From assembly GCF_964204645.1 (NCBI RefSeq), contig NC_134026.1, positions 14,970,450-15,034,449 on the forward strand: a stretch of 64,000 bases of DNA, read 5' to 3'. Origin of the DNA: Tubulanus polymorphus (Eukaryota; Nemertea; Palaeonemertea; Tubulaniformes; Tubulanidae). The position numbers and the translations under genes are program-made. The notes under the pieces are model-generated. The model was not told the origin of the DNA and searched no databases. It was given only the letters and a program-made list of their open reading frames with translations. Positions within the stretch are counted from its first letter, which is position 1; every line of letters begins with the position of its first letter. Below, piece after piece: positions 25,939-36,770 of this stretch.

Positions 25939-26134
25939 AGCAACTACTTTGATAGGGACCACGCTGTCCCTGAATTTGGAACTGTTTCCTCTTCTTCGGA
26001 GAAACTCATTCAATTAGGTTCAACAAAATCCAGGTTATTTATAGACTGTGTCAGTCAAATGAATGTAGGCACCTACACGTGCGTAGCAGAAACCCCGACC
26101 AGTAAAATTGTTTCGGAAACGATTTTGAATATAA
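25939..26134 (+). CDS. Host gene exon: immunoglobulin domain, IMP-L2-like (part 2)
   Basis: Starts after TTTGGCAG and ends before GTAAGT (phase 0 in, phase 1 out). It completes the immunoglobulin domain: FGTVSSSSEKL, RLFIDCVS, and GTYTCVAETPTSKIVSET with the strand-F YxC motif. The string TYTCVAETP is characteristic of IMP-L2-like proteins. The intron between parts 1 and 2 is 123 bp. Confidence 0.75.
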
Positions 26135-26262
26135 GTAAGTAATTTCTGCAATTTCCATGAAAATGACCATTAGTAGAAATCACCTTCACGACCTACTCAT
26201 TTTAATCTTATCATCTGATTCTACAATATTTTTTTCAACGATTACCCTTTACTTTATTTTAG

Positions 26263-26316
26263 AACCATTTGGGGATGCTTACGAGGAGAGATGTCTGCTA
26301 AAAAAACAACAGCAAG
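26263..26316 (+). CDS. Host gene exon: linker after first Ig domain
   Basis: A 54-bp exon between TTTTAG and GTAAGA, phase 1 to phase 1. It encodes PFGDAYEERCLLKKQQQ, the linker that leads to a second immunoglobulin domain in this family. The splice phases agree with the previous exon. Later exons were not recognised before the Polinton cluster starts at 27.6 kb; they may lie beyond it or outside the window. Confidence 0.6.
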
Positions 26317-27592
26317 GTAAGAAAAAATGGCAGGCAGTGAGCCATTGCTTGATTGTAATCTTAGTGACTATCAATTTAGTACGTACGCGCGATAGGGGAG
26401 AGGTGCGTGAAAATGCAAACATTTGCGTACAGGGGAGGGAGGGCGTACTTGGCTCTGCGAACGATACGCTCTTGATGATTATTTTGCACTCCGTTAACCG
26501 TTTATTGTTCCCGACGTGAATACGGGAAATTCTCAGAATATCGGGGCATTTCGGCACTTCTGACGTAATTATAGAAAGCCACAAAATGGCGAGGATTTCT
26601 TTTGACGTTCGTACCGTGCAAAGGTTGCTTAGTGTATTCGTTGTGAGGGTTACAATGGAGTCGGCTATCAAATTTAGTATACCGAACTCAGTAAGTAGGC
26701 TTATGTACAAAATACAATATTTGATGAAGTTAGAAGATAATGCAACTTTCTTGCTTTGGTAAAAAATAACTTCCGAACGAAGCTTAGTTTCTCTTCGTGA
26801 TTTTCAAAACATTCAATGCAGTAATGAGATCTCTAACCCTATATAATTCCATCGGAATCCGTTGCTCATTTATTGATTAGGGTTTTCTGTTTCTTCACAG
26901 AAAACCCTATTGAGATTCGCATGATTATTAGGGTTTTCTTTCTGACTTTCGTCGAAAACCCTCTTGTAATTCTGTTGATTATTGTTATTAGGGTTTCTGC
27001 TGCCTCGGCAGAAACCCTATTGGATTCCTGCTGATTATTATTTTCGTCACATTAAAATCATCTTCTATTAGATTTGACTACTAACAACTTTGAAACGAAA
27101 TGTTAAACTCTTATGTTAACATAACACAATATATAATATAATCTCTTTCTACGCATAGTTTTTATGGATGTACTGTGCTTCCTATTTTAAACTTGAAGTT
27201 ACTTAAAGATAACACCGGTGGAAATAGCAATCATCGATCATGGCGCGCATACTGGCTCGAATCTGAATGTTTGTGACGTCATTTCACAAATAAATAAAGA
27301 AGGAAGGCTCAGAGAATATCCAAATCACAGGTTACTGTGAATAACTGGGGTTCGACCATTCGCAAGTAAAAAATGTACTTCCTTGTTTGTGAAGTAAGTT
27401 TATTCATACTGTTATTAAAAACAGTTCCTTTTAAACATTCTATAATAGTATAGTTTTGTTCGTGGATATCAATACTTCAAAAAATCAATAGCGGTTTATT
27501 TATTTACTGTACCGGTACGCGTTTTCTTAATTGAATTGAATTGGTCCGGTCCAAAAGGCGGGTCATACTAGTTATCGTCAGAAAATGTCAGC
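26317..27592. other. Host intron or intergenic sequence
   Basis: No convincing exon. It contains a trio of hairpin repeats at 26876-27040 and otherwise ordinary host sequence up to the terminus of copy A. A frame on either strand around 26300-26700 has no domain. Confidence 0.4.
26876..27040. repeat. Three tandem hairpins with TTAGGGTTT stems
   Basis: Each unit (~55-60 bp) has a stem TTAGGGTTTTCT...AGAAAACCCTATT or a close variant, a loop of TTTCTTC or CTGCCTCGG type, and a spacer GATTCGCATGATTATT. Half of a related unit (CTTCACAGAAAACCCTATTG) lies at about 36240, between copy A and element B. Confidence 0.75.
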
Positions 27593-27744
27593 AGTAATTG
27601 GGAATATGGGGGTTCATACCAAAGGTCGAAGGGTCGAACTCATAAAAGATAAAAAATAAATTCTTGCACGCTCGAATTTATTTTTTATATTTTACTCACT
27701 TGCCCCTTCAACCTTTGTTATGAACCCCCATATTCCCAATTACT
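27593..27744. repeat. Palindromic terminal repeat of copy A
   Basis: Begins AGTAATTGGGAATATGGGGG and ends with the exact inverse CCCCCATATTCCCAATTACT. Inside are a second inverted pair (AAAAAATAAATTC / GAATTTATTTTTTA) and diverged AAAGGTCGAAGGG / CCCTTCAACCTTTG arms. The outer end at 27593 abuts host sequence GTCAGC. The right end abuts subterminal sequence with ATATGAATA, as in the other copies but in opposite orientation. Confidence 0.8.
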
Positions 27745-27824
27745 CCTAATAATATTCATATATATGAATAACATATAAATGAATAACTTCTAAAATGAAT
27801 TTTAATAAAAAATTTGATATTAAA

Positions 27825-30800
27825 ATGGAAGCAAATAAGTGCTACTGTCCGTTATGTAAAATTAATATAGATAAATCTCAAAAAGCAAGACATAATAAAA
27901 CAAAATATCACTTAGAGAATAAATTAAAGTAAGAATATAAAGATGATATATTTGAAACTAATTTAGAAGAATTAAAGAATGCAAAAGAAATATATAAATG
28001 TGATACGTGTAATCAATCATTCAGTAACAAAAGATATTTTAAAGAACATCTAAAATCTAAAAGTCATATTAGAAATATGAATAATGATATTTTAGGTGAA
28101 GATTATTTTGATAATGATAATGATAAACCGAAGACAATTAAAAGAATAAAAGATACTTTAAATAATAAGAAATCATATATGGAAAATGTTAGAAATTATA
28201 TTAATTCATTAGATAATAAAAAAGAAATAGAAATAACTGAAGCATTTAAAAGTGATATTGGACCAGCCGCAATTGAGTTTAAATTTCATAAAGGTAAAAC
28301 ATTAGAAGAAAATAAAAAACATTTAGAAAATATGAAAAATATTATAAAAATAATTACAGACGTAGAATATCCTAAAATTAGTATATCCGCTAAAGTTAAA
28401 TTTTTAAATCTGAAGATAAACCAATATATAATATAAATTCTCATTAACAACATATTATTTCAAAACAGCATATAGATGATAGATAAGATAAGTGTTATAA
28501 TGAAATAAAAAGTAAAATAGAAGAGAAATATTTTGAAGGATCTGGTTTAATATTTGATGAAATAATATTTATGACTTTACATGTTTACAATACAAAATGT
28601 AATAAATTAACTAAATCAAAACCAATTGATGAAAATAATTTAATATTATAAAGATGATAATATTAATGGATCAAGTTATAACAAATTACCATTTAAAACT
28701 AATGCAGTTATAAATGTACAAAATGAAGATGATAAATGTTTTCTATGGACAATTATAAGTTGCTTACACCCAACAGAAGATATTACACATAGTTTTAGAT
28801 TAACAAATTATAAACAATTTGAAAAAAAATATAAGATAGACAGTTATCCGGTTAAAATTAAAAATATTCCAAAAATAGAAAGAGATAATAATCTAAAAAT
28901 AAATGTATTCGATTTAACTAAATTACCAAATACAAAAGGCAATAAAATTGAACATTATACATTAGAACCTTTATATCTATCAAACGATTATGATTCAAAT
29001 GGTGTTATACATATATTATATTATGAAAATCATTGTACGTGGATAAAACAAATCGATTTATTTTTTAGAACAGAAAATGATCACCATAAAATATATCTAT
29101 GTAGAAAATGTATTACTAAATTCAGTAATGAAAATATTAGAATTCAAGAAATATGATTACAAAAATAAAGTGCCATTTGTAATATATGGAGATTTTTAAT
29201 CATTAAATAAAGAAATAACTGATCAAGATAGAAAAGAAATATATTATAAAAGAAAGAAATTAAATTCTAATGAAAATGATTTTTCAGAAGAACCACCAAA
29301 AACAAATACTATTAAAAAGATTCATCAATCAGCTGCAGCTTTTGGATTATATATAAAATCTGATTATCCAGAACTAATTGAAAGTGAATATTATCATTAT
29401 AGAAATGAAAATGTTATCAATCATTTTTGTGACTCATTAATTGAATATGAAATAAAATTTAATGAAAGTTAAATGAAAATAAAGAAATTATAATGTCAGA
29501 AGAAGATAAAGAAGAATTTGAGTTTTCAGATAAATGTTTTTATTGTGAAAAACTCCAATTTGGATGCCTAAGATTTATAGACTCATATAAATTTTTAAAT
29601 AGTTCATTAGAAAATTTAACAACCTTGCCATAGTTATTCTAGTCCAGGTTTAACTTGGCATTGTGGGTTAAAATTTACAGATATAAAAATAGACTTGTTA
29701 ACAAATATAGATCAATTATTTGAAAAATCTATAAGAGGAGGAGTTTCGGGTGTATTAGGCGATAGATATTTCAATGTAAATGATAACCCTCGATATAAAT
29801 TATTATATATAGATGCAAATAATCTATATGGTTAGGCAATGATGGAACATCAACCTTATGGAGTATTTGAAATAATTGAAGTTTTACAACATGAAAATAA
29901 TGATAAATTTGATTGGAAGAAAAGAATTCTAGATATTACAGATGATTCAGACACTGGTTACTTTTTTGTTGTAAATTTAGAATATCCCGAAAACATTAAA
30001 TTTAAATCTAGAAATCTAGCATACTGTCCCGAACATAAAACTGTTACACACGAAGAATTATCAAATTATCAAAAAAGAATTAAACCTGAAAATCATATTC
30101 ATACAGAAAAGATAATGGTAACTCAGGAAGATAAATATAATTATATAGTACATTATCGGATGTTAAAATTCTATTTGAATCAAGGAATGATTCTAAAAAA
30201 AGTACATAGATATATTTTGTTCAGTCAATCTAAATGGTTAGAAAAATATACAGATTTTAACACCAAACAGAGGAATAAAGCTAAAACTGATTTCGAAAAA
30301 GATTTCTTCAAGTTAATGAATAATGCATTCTATGGTAAGACTGAAAATATTAGAAATAGAAATGATATTGAGTTAGTTAGTAATGGTAAAAGGATAAGGT
30401 ATTTACAAACATATCCTAAGTTCATAGGTAACAGAATATGTGATGAAAATTTAGCTGCAGTTAAAAAGATTAAAAAACATTAAAACATCATTTTGATTTC
30501 AGTAATTATCCTAAATATCATGAATTGTTTAACAATGATAATAAAAAGCGACCCCGTAAATTCAAAGATGAATTCGGTGGTGAAGAAATGATAGAGTTCA
30601 TTGGAATTCGATCTAAAATGTATTCATATAAAACCAAAACTCATCAAGCTAAAAAGTTAAAAGGAATTACTAAAAGTGTAGTAGAAAAAAACATTCATTT
30701 CAAAGATTACATCAATTGTATATTCAATGAAGAAGTTAGAATACATGTTAGATGAAATGTTTAAGATCAGAAGATCATGAAATGTTTATTGAAGAGATAG

Positions 30801-30955
30801 AGAAGATAAGTTTGAATCCTGATGATGATAAAAGATATATTTTAGATGATGGTATACACACAGTTGCTTATGGTTGCAATTTAGATGAATACTTAAAGTT
30901 TAAAAGAGAAGAAACAAGAGAGAATGAGATTATGAAAAGGATTCTAGCATGTTAA
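27825..30955 (+). pseudogene. PolB pseudogene with large internal deletions (copy A)
   Basis: Same subfamily as copy C. Start ATGGAAGCAAATAAG at 27825. Zinc fingers, the N-terminal block (28077-28436 open), CFLWTIISCLHP (28738 on), then a cut: the exonuclease region from the EndoVII-like block to motif A is mostly lost (29540-29640), NNLYG.AMM at 29818, motif B (LMNNAFYGKTENI) at 30318, and a deletion from the codons for LAAVK to those for LKHHFDF (30465-30485) that removed motif C with the intein. The C-terminal tail is intact (KYILDDGIHTVAYGC-type end at 30955). It cannot encode an active polymerase. Confidence 0.85.
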
Positions 30956-30984
30956 TCAAATTTTAATAAAAATATGTATTATAA

Positions 30985-31338
30985 ATGGAGAGTAAACAAG
31001 TACACAGTGAGAACAACAAATCATTTCTAGATAGAATCAAAGATACTACAAATGCTAAATCAGTAGATTATAAATTTAAAAAGTTAACAGAATTAACACT
31101 TCATAAGATATATTTAATTACAAATATTGACACAGTTTCTAACAAATATGGAGATAAATTAGTTATCCACTTAGAATATGAAGGATTAAAAGGAAATACA
31201 TATAAATTCAGAACATATTTATCAGATGGATTTCATAGATTATCAAGTGAAGATTTAGAAGAATTATGTTCTGGCGATTTCTATTTCATATATGAAGGTA
31301 AGAATGAAAAAGGGCATCATGAAATTGATTTCGAATAA
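30985..31338 (+). CDS. OB-like single-strand DNA-binding protein (copy A, 117 aa)
   Basis: An intact frame starting TAAATGG, 29 bp after PolB. Core: YLITNIDTVSNKYGDKLVIHLEY, then TYKFRTYLSDGFHRLSSEDLEEL and a HHEIDFE end. Small proteins with 'KYG.K..V.L' and a short 'LP/LSD' block are common in Polinton-like elements and resemble an OB fold. Binding of single-stranded DNA displaced during protein-primed replication is the probable role (inference). The 40 N-terminal residues are polar and may be flexible. Confidence 0.6.
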   Translation: MESKQVHSENNKSFLDRIKDTTNAKSVDYKFKKLTELTLHKIYLITNIDTVSNKYGDKLVIHLEYEGLKGNTYKFRTYLSDGFHRLSSEDLEELCSGDFYFIYEGKNEKGHHEIDFE

Positions 31339-31354
31339 AAAATATGTAAAATAA

Positions 31355-32112
31355 ATGGTAGAATAAAAGAATACAGAATATTTGTTGATTCAAGAAGACT
31401 GGCAAATTATAAATCACATAATTTACTAGTACAATTAGATAGAGAATTTTAAAAATGCGTAGATTTAAAATTAGTAAATATTAGTTTATGTATCTCATTT
31501 TACAATATATCGGATAAATCTATTGGACATAGAGTCTTTTAATTCATGACAGAAATAAGAATAGATGGTTTCATCTTTATCTTAAACCAGGATTATATAA
31601 TTTAGAAACATTAGCTCAAGAAATTAATAAAAGAGCACAGGTAGAAAATGGGTGCATCTGCTGGATTTGGATTAAGACTTATTAAAAGTGATAGCTCTGA
31701 TAAAGTAAGAATAAAATTAGGCAATGAAGATCAGCATCAATTTCCAGTTAAAAAACCTTTAGCTAAAATTTTAGGAATAACCCCGGATGTAAGGATACGT
31801 AATGCTGATGCTACACCAAACTTAATGCCTTTTACGCATTTTTATATTTATTGCAATTTGATTGATCCTACAAAAACATTTGAAGCAACTAAAGATACAA
31901 TTTGTAATTCTGGTTTATTGAATATTTTACCATTGAAGAATGTTAAAGAATTTGGAACACAAATAAATTATAATTTAGCTGAGTGTGATTTCAAACCATG
32001 CATTCCTCAATTTAATAATTTTAGATTTGAAATTAGAAATTATAATGGATATTTAATTGATTTGAATAACTCTCATGTAATTCATGAATTAGTTATAAGA
32101 TGTAAAGAGTAA
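31355..32112 (+). pseudogene. Penton-like protein, several lesions (copy A)
   Basis: Start TAAATGG, but codon 4 is TAA (Leu in other copies). Further lesions near 31450 and 31640 (frameshifts around LNKRAQ). The last 154 codons (31648-32112) are open and run through FGLRLIKSDSSDK, KKPLAKILGITPD, PFTHFYIYCNLIDP, NILPLKNVKEFGTQINYN and ELVIRCKE. This is the most complete view of the C-terminal half in this subfamily. A jelly-roll capsid vertex protein is the likely identity. Confidence 0.65.
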
Positions 32113-32128
32113 TTTCTTTGATATATAA

Positions 32129-32473
32129 ATGAATATAACTGTTGGACCGAGTATATGTTTTGGGTTTGATTTTAAACATGGTAAAGAAATGAGAATTAAA
32201 CTAAATAATATAATTACTGATATTAAAAGTAAATCATTTAACAATGCATCAATGATTAATAAAGAAAATTATAATATCGAAAAGGTAATTGATTTAATCA
32301 AAACATCTTTTGAATATTATGAATTAAATGAAGATGGAATTATTGATGATATTAAAAACATATTATCTAAAATATATGATAATCATAAAAGTAGTAATGA
32401 AATAAATGTTGAATTAATCATAAATAACATAACTAAATATTTTGAAGATGGTAATTTTTTGATAAATAAATGA
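32129..32473 (+). CDS. Hypothetical 114-aa protein (copy A)
   Basis: Homologue of the 118-aa protein of element B (shared MNITVGPSICFGFDFK, NVELIINNITKYF.DGNF). Polar, helical in the second half, without Cys pairs or a membrane segment. Starts TAAATG 16 bp after the penton-like gene. Its stop TGA overlaps the start of the next gene (ATGA). Function unknown; its fixed place after the penton-like gene in both subfamilies suggests a virion or assembly role. Confidence 0.6.
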   Translation: MNITVGPSICFGFDFKHGKEMRIKLNNIITDIKSKSFNNASMINKENYNIEKVIDLIKTSFEYYELNEDGIIDDIKNILSKIYDNHKSSNEINVELIINNITKYFEDGNFLINK

Positions 32474-32690
32474 GCGATAATAAGTGGATAATAATTGGAT
32501 TATATAATGGAGCATTATTATCAGTGGGAACTGTTGGATACAAAATGGTATTTAAAAAGTATTTAGAATGGGCAGTATTAATGTTGATAGATTTGATATC
32601 AATGATATTTTAAAATTTACGTTGGCAGTTACTTTATCTAATTTAACTATTGATTATATAGAAAAACAAAAATACATTCCTCCTATATAA
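32470..32690 (+). pseudogene. 74-codon membrane gene, one-base deletion (copy A)
   Basis: ATG overlaps the preceding stop. The first 25 codons (SDNKWIIIGLYNGALLSVGTV) are read correctly with Trp at codon 6; a one-base loss in an A-run near 32550 then shifts the frame, and the remainder matches the gene of element B in another frame. The protein would have an N-terminal membrane segment. Length 221 nt against 222 in B. Confidence 0.55.
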
Positions 32691-32714
32691 ATGCATAATT
32701 TTTTTGTTAAATAA

Positions 32715-33137
32715 ATGGTATCTGTAATTATAGCTATTATAGGATCGGCAATTGTTATCGCTTTAGCATTTACTGGTGGTGGTTATTTATTTAAGCATAT
32801 TGATAAAAATGGTTCATTATCAGAACAGAAAAGACATAATTTAGCATTAGAAAAATATAATAAAGCAGCGGAAGAATACAGAGAAAAGAGACAAAACTAT
32901 ATTGATTATATTAACAAAAAATTATATGATCACAAGATTTCACATAGAGATTTTCAATCAGTCGATGATGCAATGAGTTTATATAACGCAGTAACAAATA
33001 AAGAAAAATTACATCTATATAAACCTAAATTATCAGATTATTATACACCAAGTAAAGAACAACAGAAATATGAAATGATTTGGATTTTAGGTGGAACAGT
33101 TATTGTTATATTTGTTGCATATAAATTTACTAATTAA
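32715..33137 (+). CDS. 140-aa protein with two membrane segments (copy A)
   Basis: Intact and the same length as its homologue in element B. Hydrophobic N-terminal segment (residues ~3-27, IIAIIGSAIVIALAFTGGGYLF) and C-terminal segment (~118-137, WILGGTVIVIFVAYKF) flank a charged, helical middle with QKRHNLALEKYNKAAEEYREKRQ. No known family. The two anchors suggest an element-encoded membrane protein. Starts TAAATGG. Confidence 0.65.
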   Translation: MVSVIIAIIGSAIVIALAFTGGGYLFKHIDKNGSLSEQKRHNLALEKYNKAAEEYREKRQNYIDYINKKLYDHKISHRDFQSVDDAMSLYNAVTNKEKLHLYKPKLSDYYTPSKEQQKYEMIWILGGTVIVIFVAYKFTN

Positions 33138-33162
33138 TTATTTATTATTTTTTGTTAAATAA

Positions 33163-33591
33163 ATGGATGATAAAGTTGATAATATTGATATTATTCCTCA
33201 TGATATCAGTAAAACTAAATTAAAATCGTATTTGGAAAAACAAATATTAGAATTTGAAAATGATTTAAAAGTTTAAAAGAAAAAATATTTAAAAAGTGAA
33301 ATTATATATTATTTTTTTATTAGTGGTTCAGTTACAATTAGTTCTGTAATAACATTTTTAGCAATATTCTCACCATTAACACCTTTAGCTATATCAATTG
33401 GTGTGTTAGGATTTAGTTCAAGTGTTTTAACCGGAATAAGTTCAAAATTAAATATAAAAAAGTAATAAAGAAAAAATAATATAAAAGAAATTAATAAATT
33501 GAAGAATACATTAGATTATAGTATTAGTTTAAACGGTAATACAACAGTTGAAGAACAAGATAAATTATTAAAAGAATTAATAAATTATTAA
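33163..33591 (+). pseudogene. 144-aa membrane gene with stop codons (copy A)
   Basis: Homologue of the 144-aa protein of element B. In-frame TAA near codon 38 and further lesions near 33463-33475. The hydrophobic middle (SGSVTISSVITFLAIFSPL and IGVLGFSSSVLTG) is retained. Starts TAAATGG. Confidence 0.6.
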
Positions 33592-33607
33592 TTTTTTTAG
33601 TATATAA

Positions 33608-34904
33608 ATGGGGTTTCCAAAAGCTTTCCAATATAATAAATAGAATTAAATATAATATGCCTACAATAGATTTTGATAAGAATATTACATATAAAGATTT
33701 AGTTTTAAATTCATTAGTTAATTTAGAAATTTATGTTACTGAAACACAGTTTTTTATTTCTAAAATGGAAAATATATTTAATGCATATGAAGTTACTTTT
33801 ACTCGAGATGAATATCATATACATGAAGTAAAATCTAATATGAAATATTGGCAGAATCAATTAAATTTTGCTGTTTATTGTGCAACAACAGGGTGTGGTA
33901 TAAGTTGGAACAATCATCTTAATAACTTAGATAAAAATTTGTCTTATTCAGATTTAAAATTCATTCATACAATACTTAGATTTCACACATATTTTCAAGT
34001 CAGAATTATATTAAATGAATTACAATGCCCTTTGCCTGGATGTAAATATTTTAAAGAATTGGATAATAATATTAATCTATCTAATTTTGATAAAATATGT
34101 AATGAATTTAATATAAATATTAATTCCGATTTTAGAGCGCATGGTAAATTGCAAGGTATTGGTGAACAGTGTGAAATATAAAGCATTGATTATATGCATA
34201 GAATTTCAGCTTATCATAATTATAAAATTGATAATAATAATGGTTGGATTAATTTCATTTTAGAAAATAGTGAAGGTTTTACAAAATCAGGTATACAAAG
34301 AATAAATCAATCTATAAGAACATATTTAATTTGTATATTAGGTGCACAAGTTGAAACAAGATCCCCAATAGTTGGAAATGATAGTACTTCATTTGATGCA
34401 CAGAAACAATTTAAAGTATTATTTGAAGATTCAATTCATAATGATAAAAATAGATCGATTCCAGAAAATATAGTCAGGTACAGAAATTATTCAGATAATT
34501 CTCATGTAAGATTAAATTATTGTATAGGTCCTAATTTATTGATTATTTCTAATGATTTAATATTAAAAATGGGAAATATAATTGGTTACAATAATTTGAT
34601 TAAAACTGCAACAATACATAATAAGTTTGGAATAAATGATATAAATAAGAAAATTATTACCGCTCCAAAATTAATGGAAGGTGAAAAAATTAAAAAACAT
34701 ATTCAATCAACTGAAACTAAAACTAAGAATATTGAATTAAATAATGATTATAAATTAAAAGATTACAATACATCAGAAAATATAAAAACTGATATTATTC
34801 AACATGAAATAATAAAAACCAATAATGATAATAAATCACATGAAAATGCTAAATTGACTATAACTTGTATAGGAATTATAATAGGAGGAATATTATATTT
34901 TTAA
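33608..34904 (+). pseudogene. 433-aa protein homologue with at least two stops (copy A)
   Basis: Start TAAATGGGG; early lesions near 33638 and a TAA at 34179-34181 break the frame. Open parts (33657-34181, 34194-34904) match element B very closely (MKYWQNQLNFAVYCATTGCG, GIQRINQSIRTYLICILGAQ, TSFDAQKQFKVLFEDSIHND). The last residues form a membrane segment (LTITCIGIIIGGILYF). Confidence 0.7.
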
Positions 34905-34926
34905 TTTTAATTTTTATATGATATAA

Positions 34927-36195
34927 ATGGATGTAGAAGGTGGAGAAGATATTCCAATGGAAGACATGGGAAATAATAATGATGGGTATAATGATGATGA
35001 TTATGATGATGCTGAAACTAATATTGTTGGTGATGATGGAACAGCATATAGTTCTAATTTAGCAGATAGTGGTTCTAAAGCCCCATCAACAGAGGAGTTT
35101 GATAAAAAACTAGATCGAGAATAAATCCTGAAAATGAAAATCCAGATTTAGTAAAACAAAGATTAGATCATAATGAATATATTTATAAATTCAAACCTGT
35201 ATTTGAAAGATCTGGGTATAAAATAAATGATAAAGGTGCCGAACGTTTAGTAGGAGATTTAAAACTAAAAGTTAAATATCATTATCATTTGGATGGGGAT
35301 TATTATATTGATATAACTAATAAAAGTACAAAACTAAATAAACTATTAGCAGAATCAACTTTGAGAAAATTAGAAACATTTAGAATTAAAAGAATAAATA
35401 ATACCTGGTAGTTATGAAACAACTGATGTTACACAACAAGAAAGAGATGATAATATAACAGACTTTAGTGAAAGAATTGATGATTTATTTGAAACAATCA
35501 ATAATAATTTAGAAACAGAAACAACTTCTAAACAGAATATAACTTCCAAAACTAGTAAATTTAAATCAAATAAAGTTCCAACTGAAAAACTTATACCGAA
35601 TGGATTACTTGATGCAACAGGTCAATAATTAGAAGATTTAAATTTATTTTCTGATAAAGCAATTAGAGAAATTATTAGTACAAGACTAGCAGCTGATAGT
35701 ATTGCGCATGATAAAAGTATAAGAGATTTTAAAATTAGATTTTTAGAAAAAGAATTATCTGATAAATATAAAGAAACAGATCAATTAAAGTCTGATTTAG
35801 AACGACAAGTGATTGATGAAATAGAATATAGGCAAAAAGAATTATGTTTAGAAAAAGAAATTGATAATTTAAAAGATAATTTAGAAGTACAGAAAGAAGA
35901 AATTAAATAATTATTAAAATCATATGATTATTGTATTAATAGATTAAAAGTTGTTGTTAAGGATTTAATAATAAAACCAGATTCTAATATATCATTGAAT
36001 GATAGAATAAAATTATTATTGAAGTTAGAAGGAATAACAATTCTTTCAATTTTAACACCTGTAACTATGGTATTTACAACAATAGGTTTAGCTATTTCTA
36101 ATTCATTAAAATCTGCGCCAAATCCTAATAAACCACCGGATAAACCTCCGAATAATAATTCTATACAAGATTAAGTTAAGGATGGTTTAAAAAAA
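34927..36195 (+). pseudogene. 478-aa protein homologue, multiple stops, 3'-truncated (copy A)
   Basis: Starts TAAATGGATGTAGAAGG. Open to 35124 with an acidic N-terminal region, then several stops (35124, near 35410, 35626, 35908). Coiled-coil part (KELSDKYKETDQLKSDLERQ) and the first membrane segment (ITILSILTPVTMVFTTIGLA) are recognisable. It is cut at ~36195 before the second hydrophobic region, which is also the 3' limit of copy A; capsid, integrase and ATPase genes of this copy are missing. Confidence 0.7.
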
Positions 36196-36322
36196 TTAAA
36201 TCTATGGGATATCAAAATATCTATGGGAATTATCTATTTCTTCACAGAAAACCCTATTGAAATTCGCGTGATTATTATTATTTTTTTCCCCTTTTCCACA
36301 TAGTTTTTGTTAAAAGTGTAAA
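36196..36322. other. Host repeat sequence between copy A and element B
   Basis: No gene. It holds ATCTATGGGATATC-like direct repeats and half a hairpin unit (CTTCACAGAAAACCCTATTG) of the type at 26876-27040. It ends next to the target duplication of element B. Confidence 0.5.
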
Positions 36323-36328
36323 GGCTTC
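36323..36328. repeat. Target site duplication, left (GGCTTC)
   Basis: GGCTTC directly before the AG terminus of element B; the same six bases follow the CT end at 52782-52787. Six bp is the usual Polinton target duplication. Confidence 0.9.
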
Positions 36329-36440
36329 AGTAATTGGAAAAGTAGGCTTTCAGATCAGAGTACGAAGTACGAGACACCACTCATCACCACAAGTAATTTT
36401 TTTCCTAACACTCATCACCACAAGTAATTTTTTTTCCTAA
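36329..36440 (+). repeat. Left terminal inverted repeat of element B
   Basis: Starts AGTAATTGGAAAAGTAGGC. Contains ACTCATCACCACAAGTAAT twice in direct orientation (36379 and 36409), each followed by a T-run and CCTAA. The arm is almost identical to the reverse complement of 52671-52781, with a single T/C difference seen. Confidence 0.92.
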
Positions 36441-36443
36441 TTA

Positions 36444-36770
36444 ATGGGAGATAGAAAAGCATTCTTAGCAACAATAAATAACAGAATAAAACCAGCAAAA
36501 AAACAATTTGAAATAAAAAAGTTAGTTGATGTTACAAAAGAAATTGAACATAAAATATTGAAATTAGAAAAGATAAAAACTAAATATGGAGAGAAAGTAT
36601 CAGCTAATTTAAGCTACTGTAATGTTAGTACATCGCGAGAATTTAAAGTGTTTTTACCTGATAAATGGGTTTCATTGAGTACGGAGGAATTGAAAGATTT
36701 AGTAGGATTTAAAATAATATATCATGGGAAAAATGAAGACGGTCATCATGATTTAGAAATTGTTGATTAA
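36444..36770 (+). CDS. OB-like single-strand DNA-binding protein (108 aa)
   Basis: Starts just inside the left terminal repeat. Core: LKLEKIKTKYGEKVSANLSY, then FKVFLPDKWVSLSTEEL and HHDLEIVD, the same layout as the 117-aa proteins of copies A and C but clearly diverged. The KTKYG and FLP blocks are typical of small OB-like proteins in Polinton-type elements. Probable role: binding single-stranded DNA displaced in replication (inference). In copies A and C the gene follows PolB; here it sits at the opposite end on the other strand, so the element has been rearranged. Start context is TTAATGG, not TAAATG. Confidence 0.6.
   Translation: MGDRKAFLATINNRIKPAKKQFEIKKLVDVTKEIEHKILKLEKIKTKYGEKVSANLSYCNVSTSREFKVFLPDKWVSLSTEELKDLVGFKIIYHGKNEDGHHDLEIVD

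Noticed and set aside
26876-27040. Telomere tract
   Set aside because: TTAGGG occurs only at stem bases of hairpins, not as tandem hexamers.
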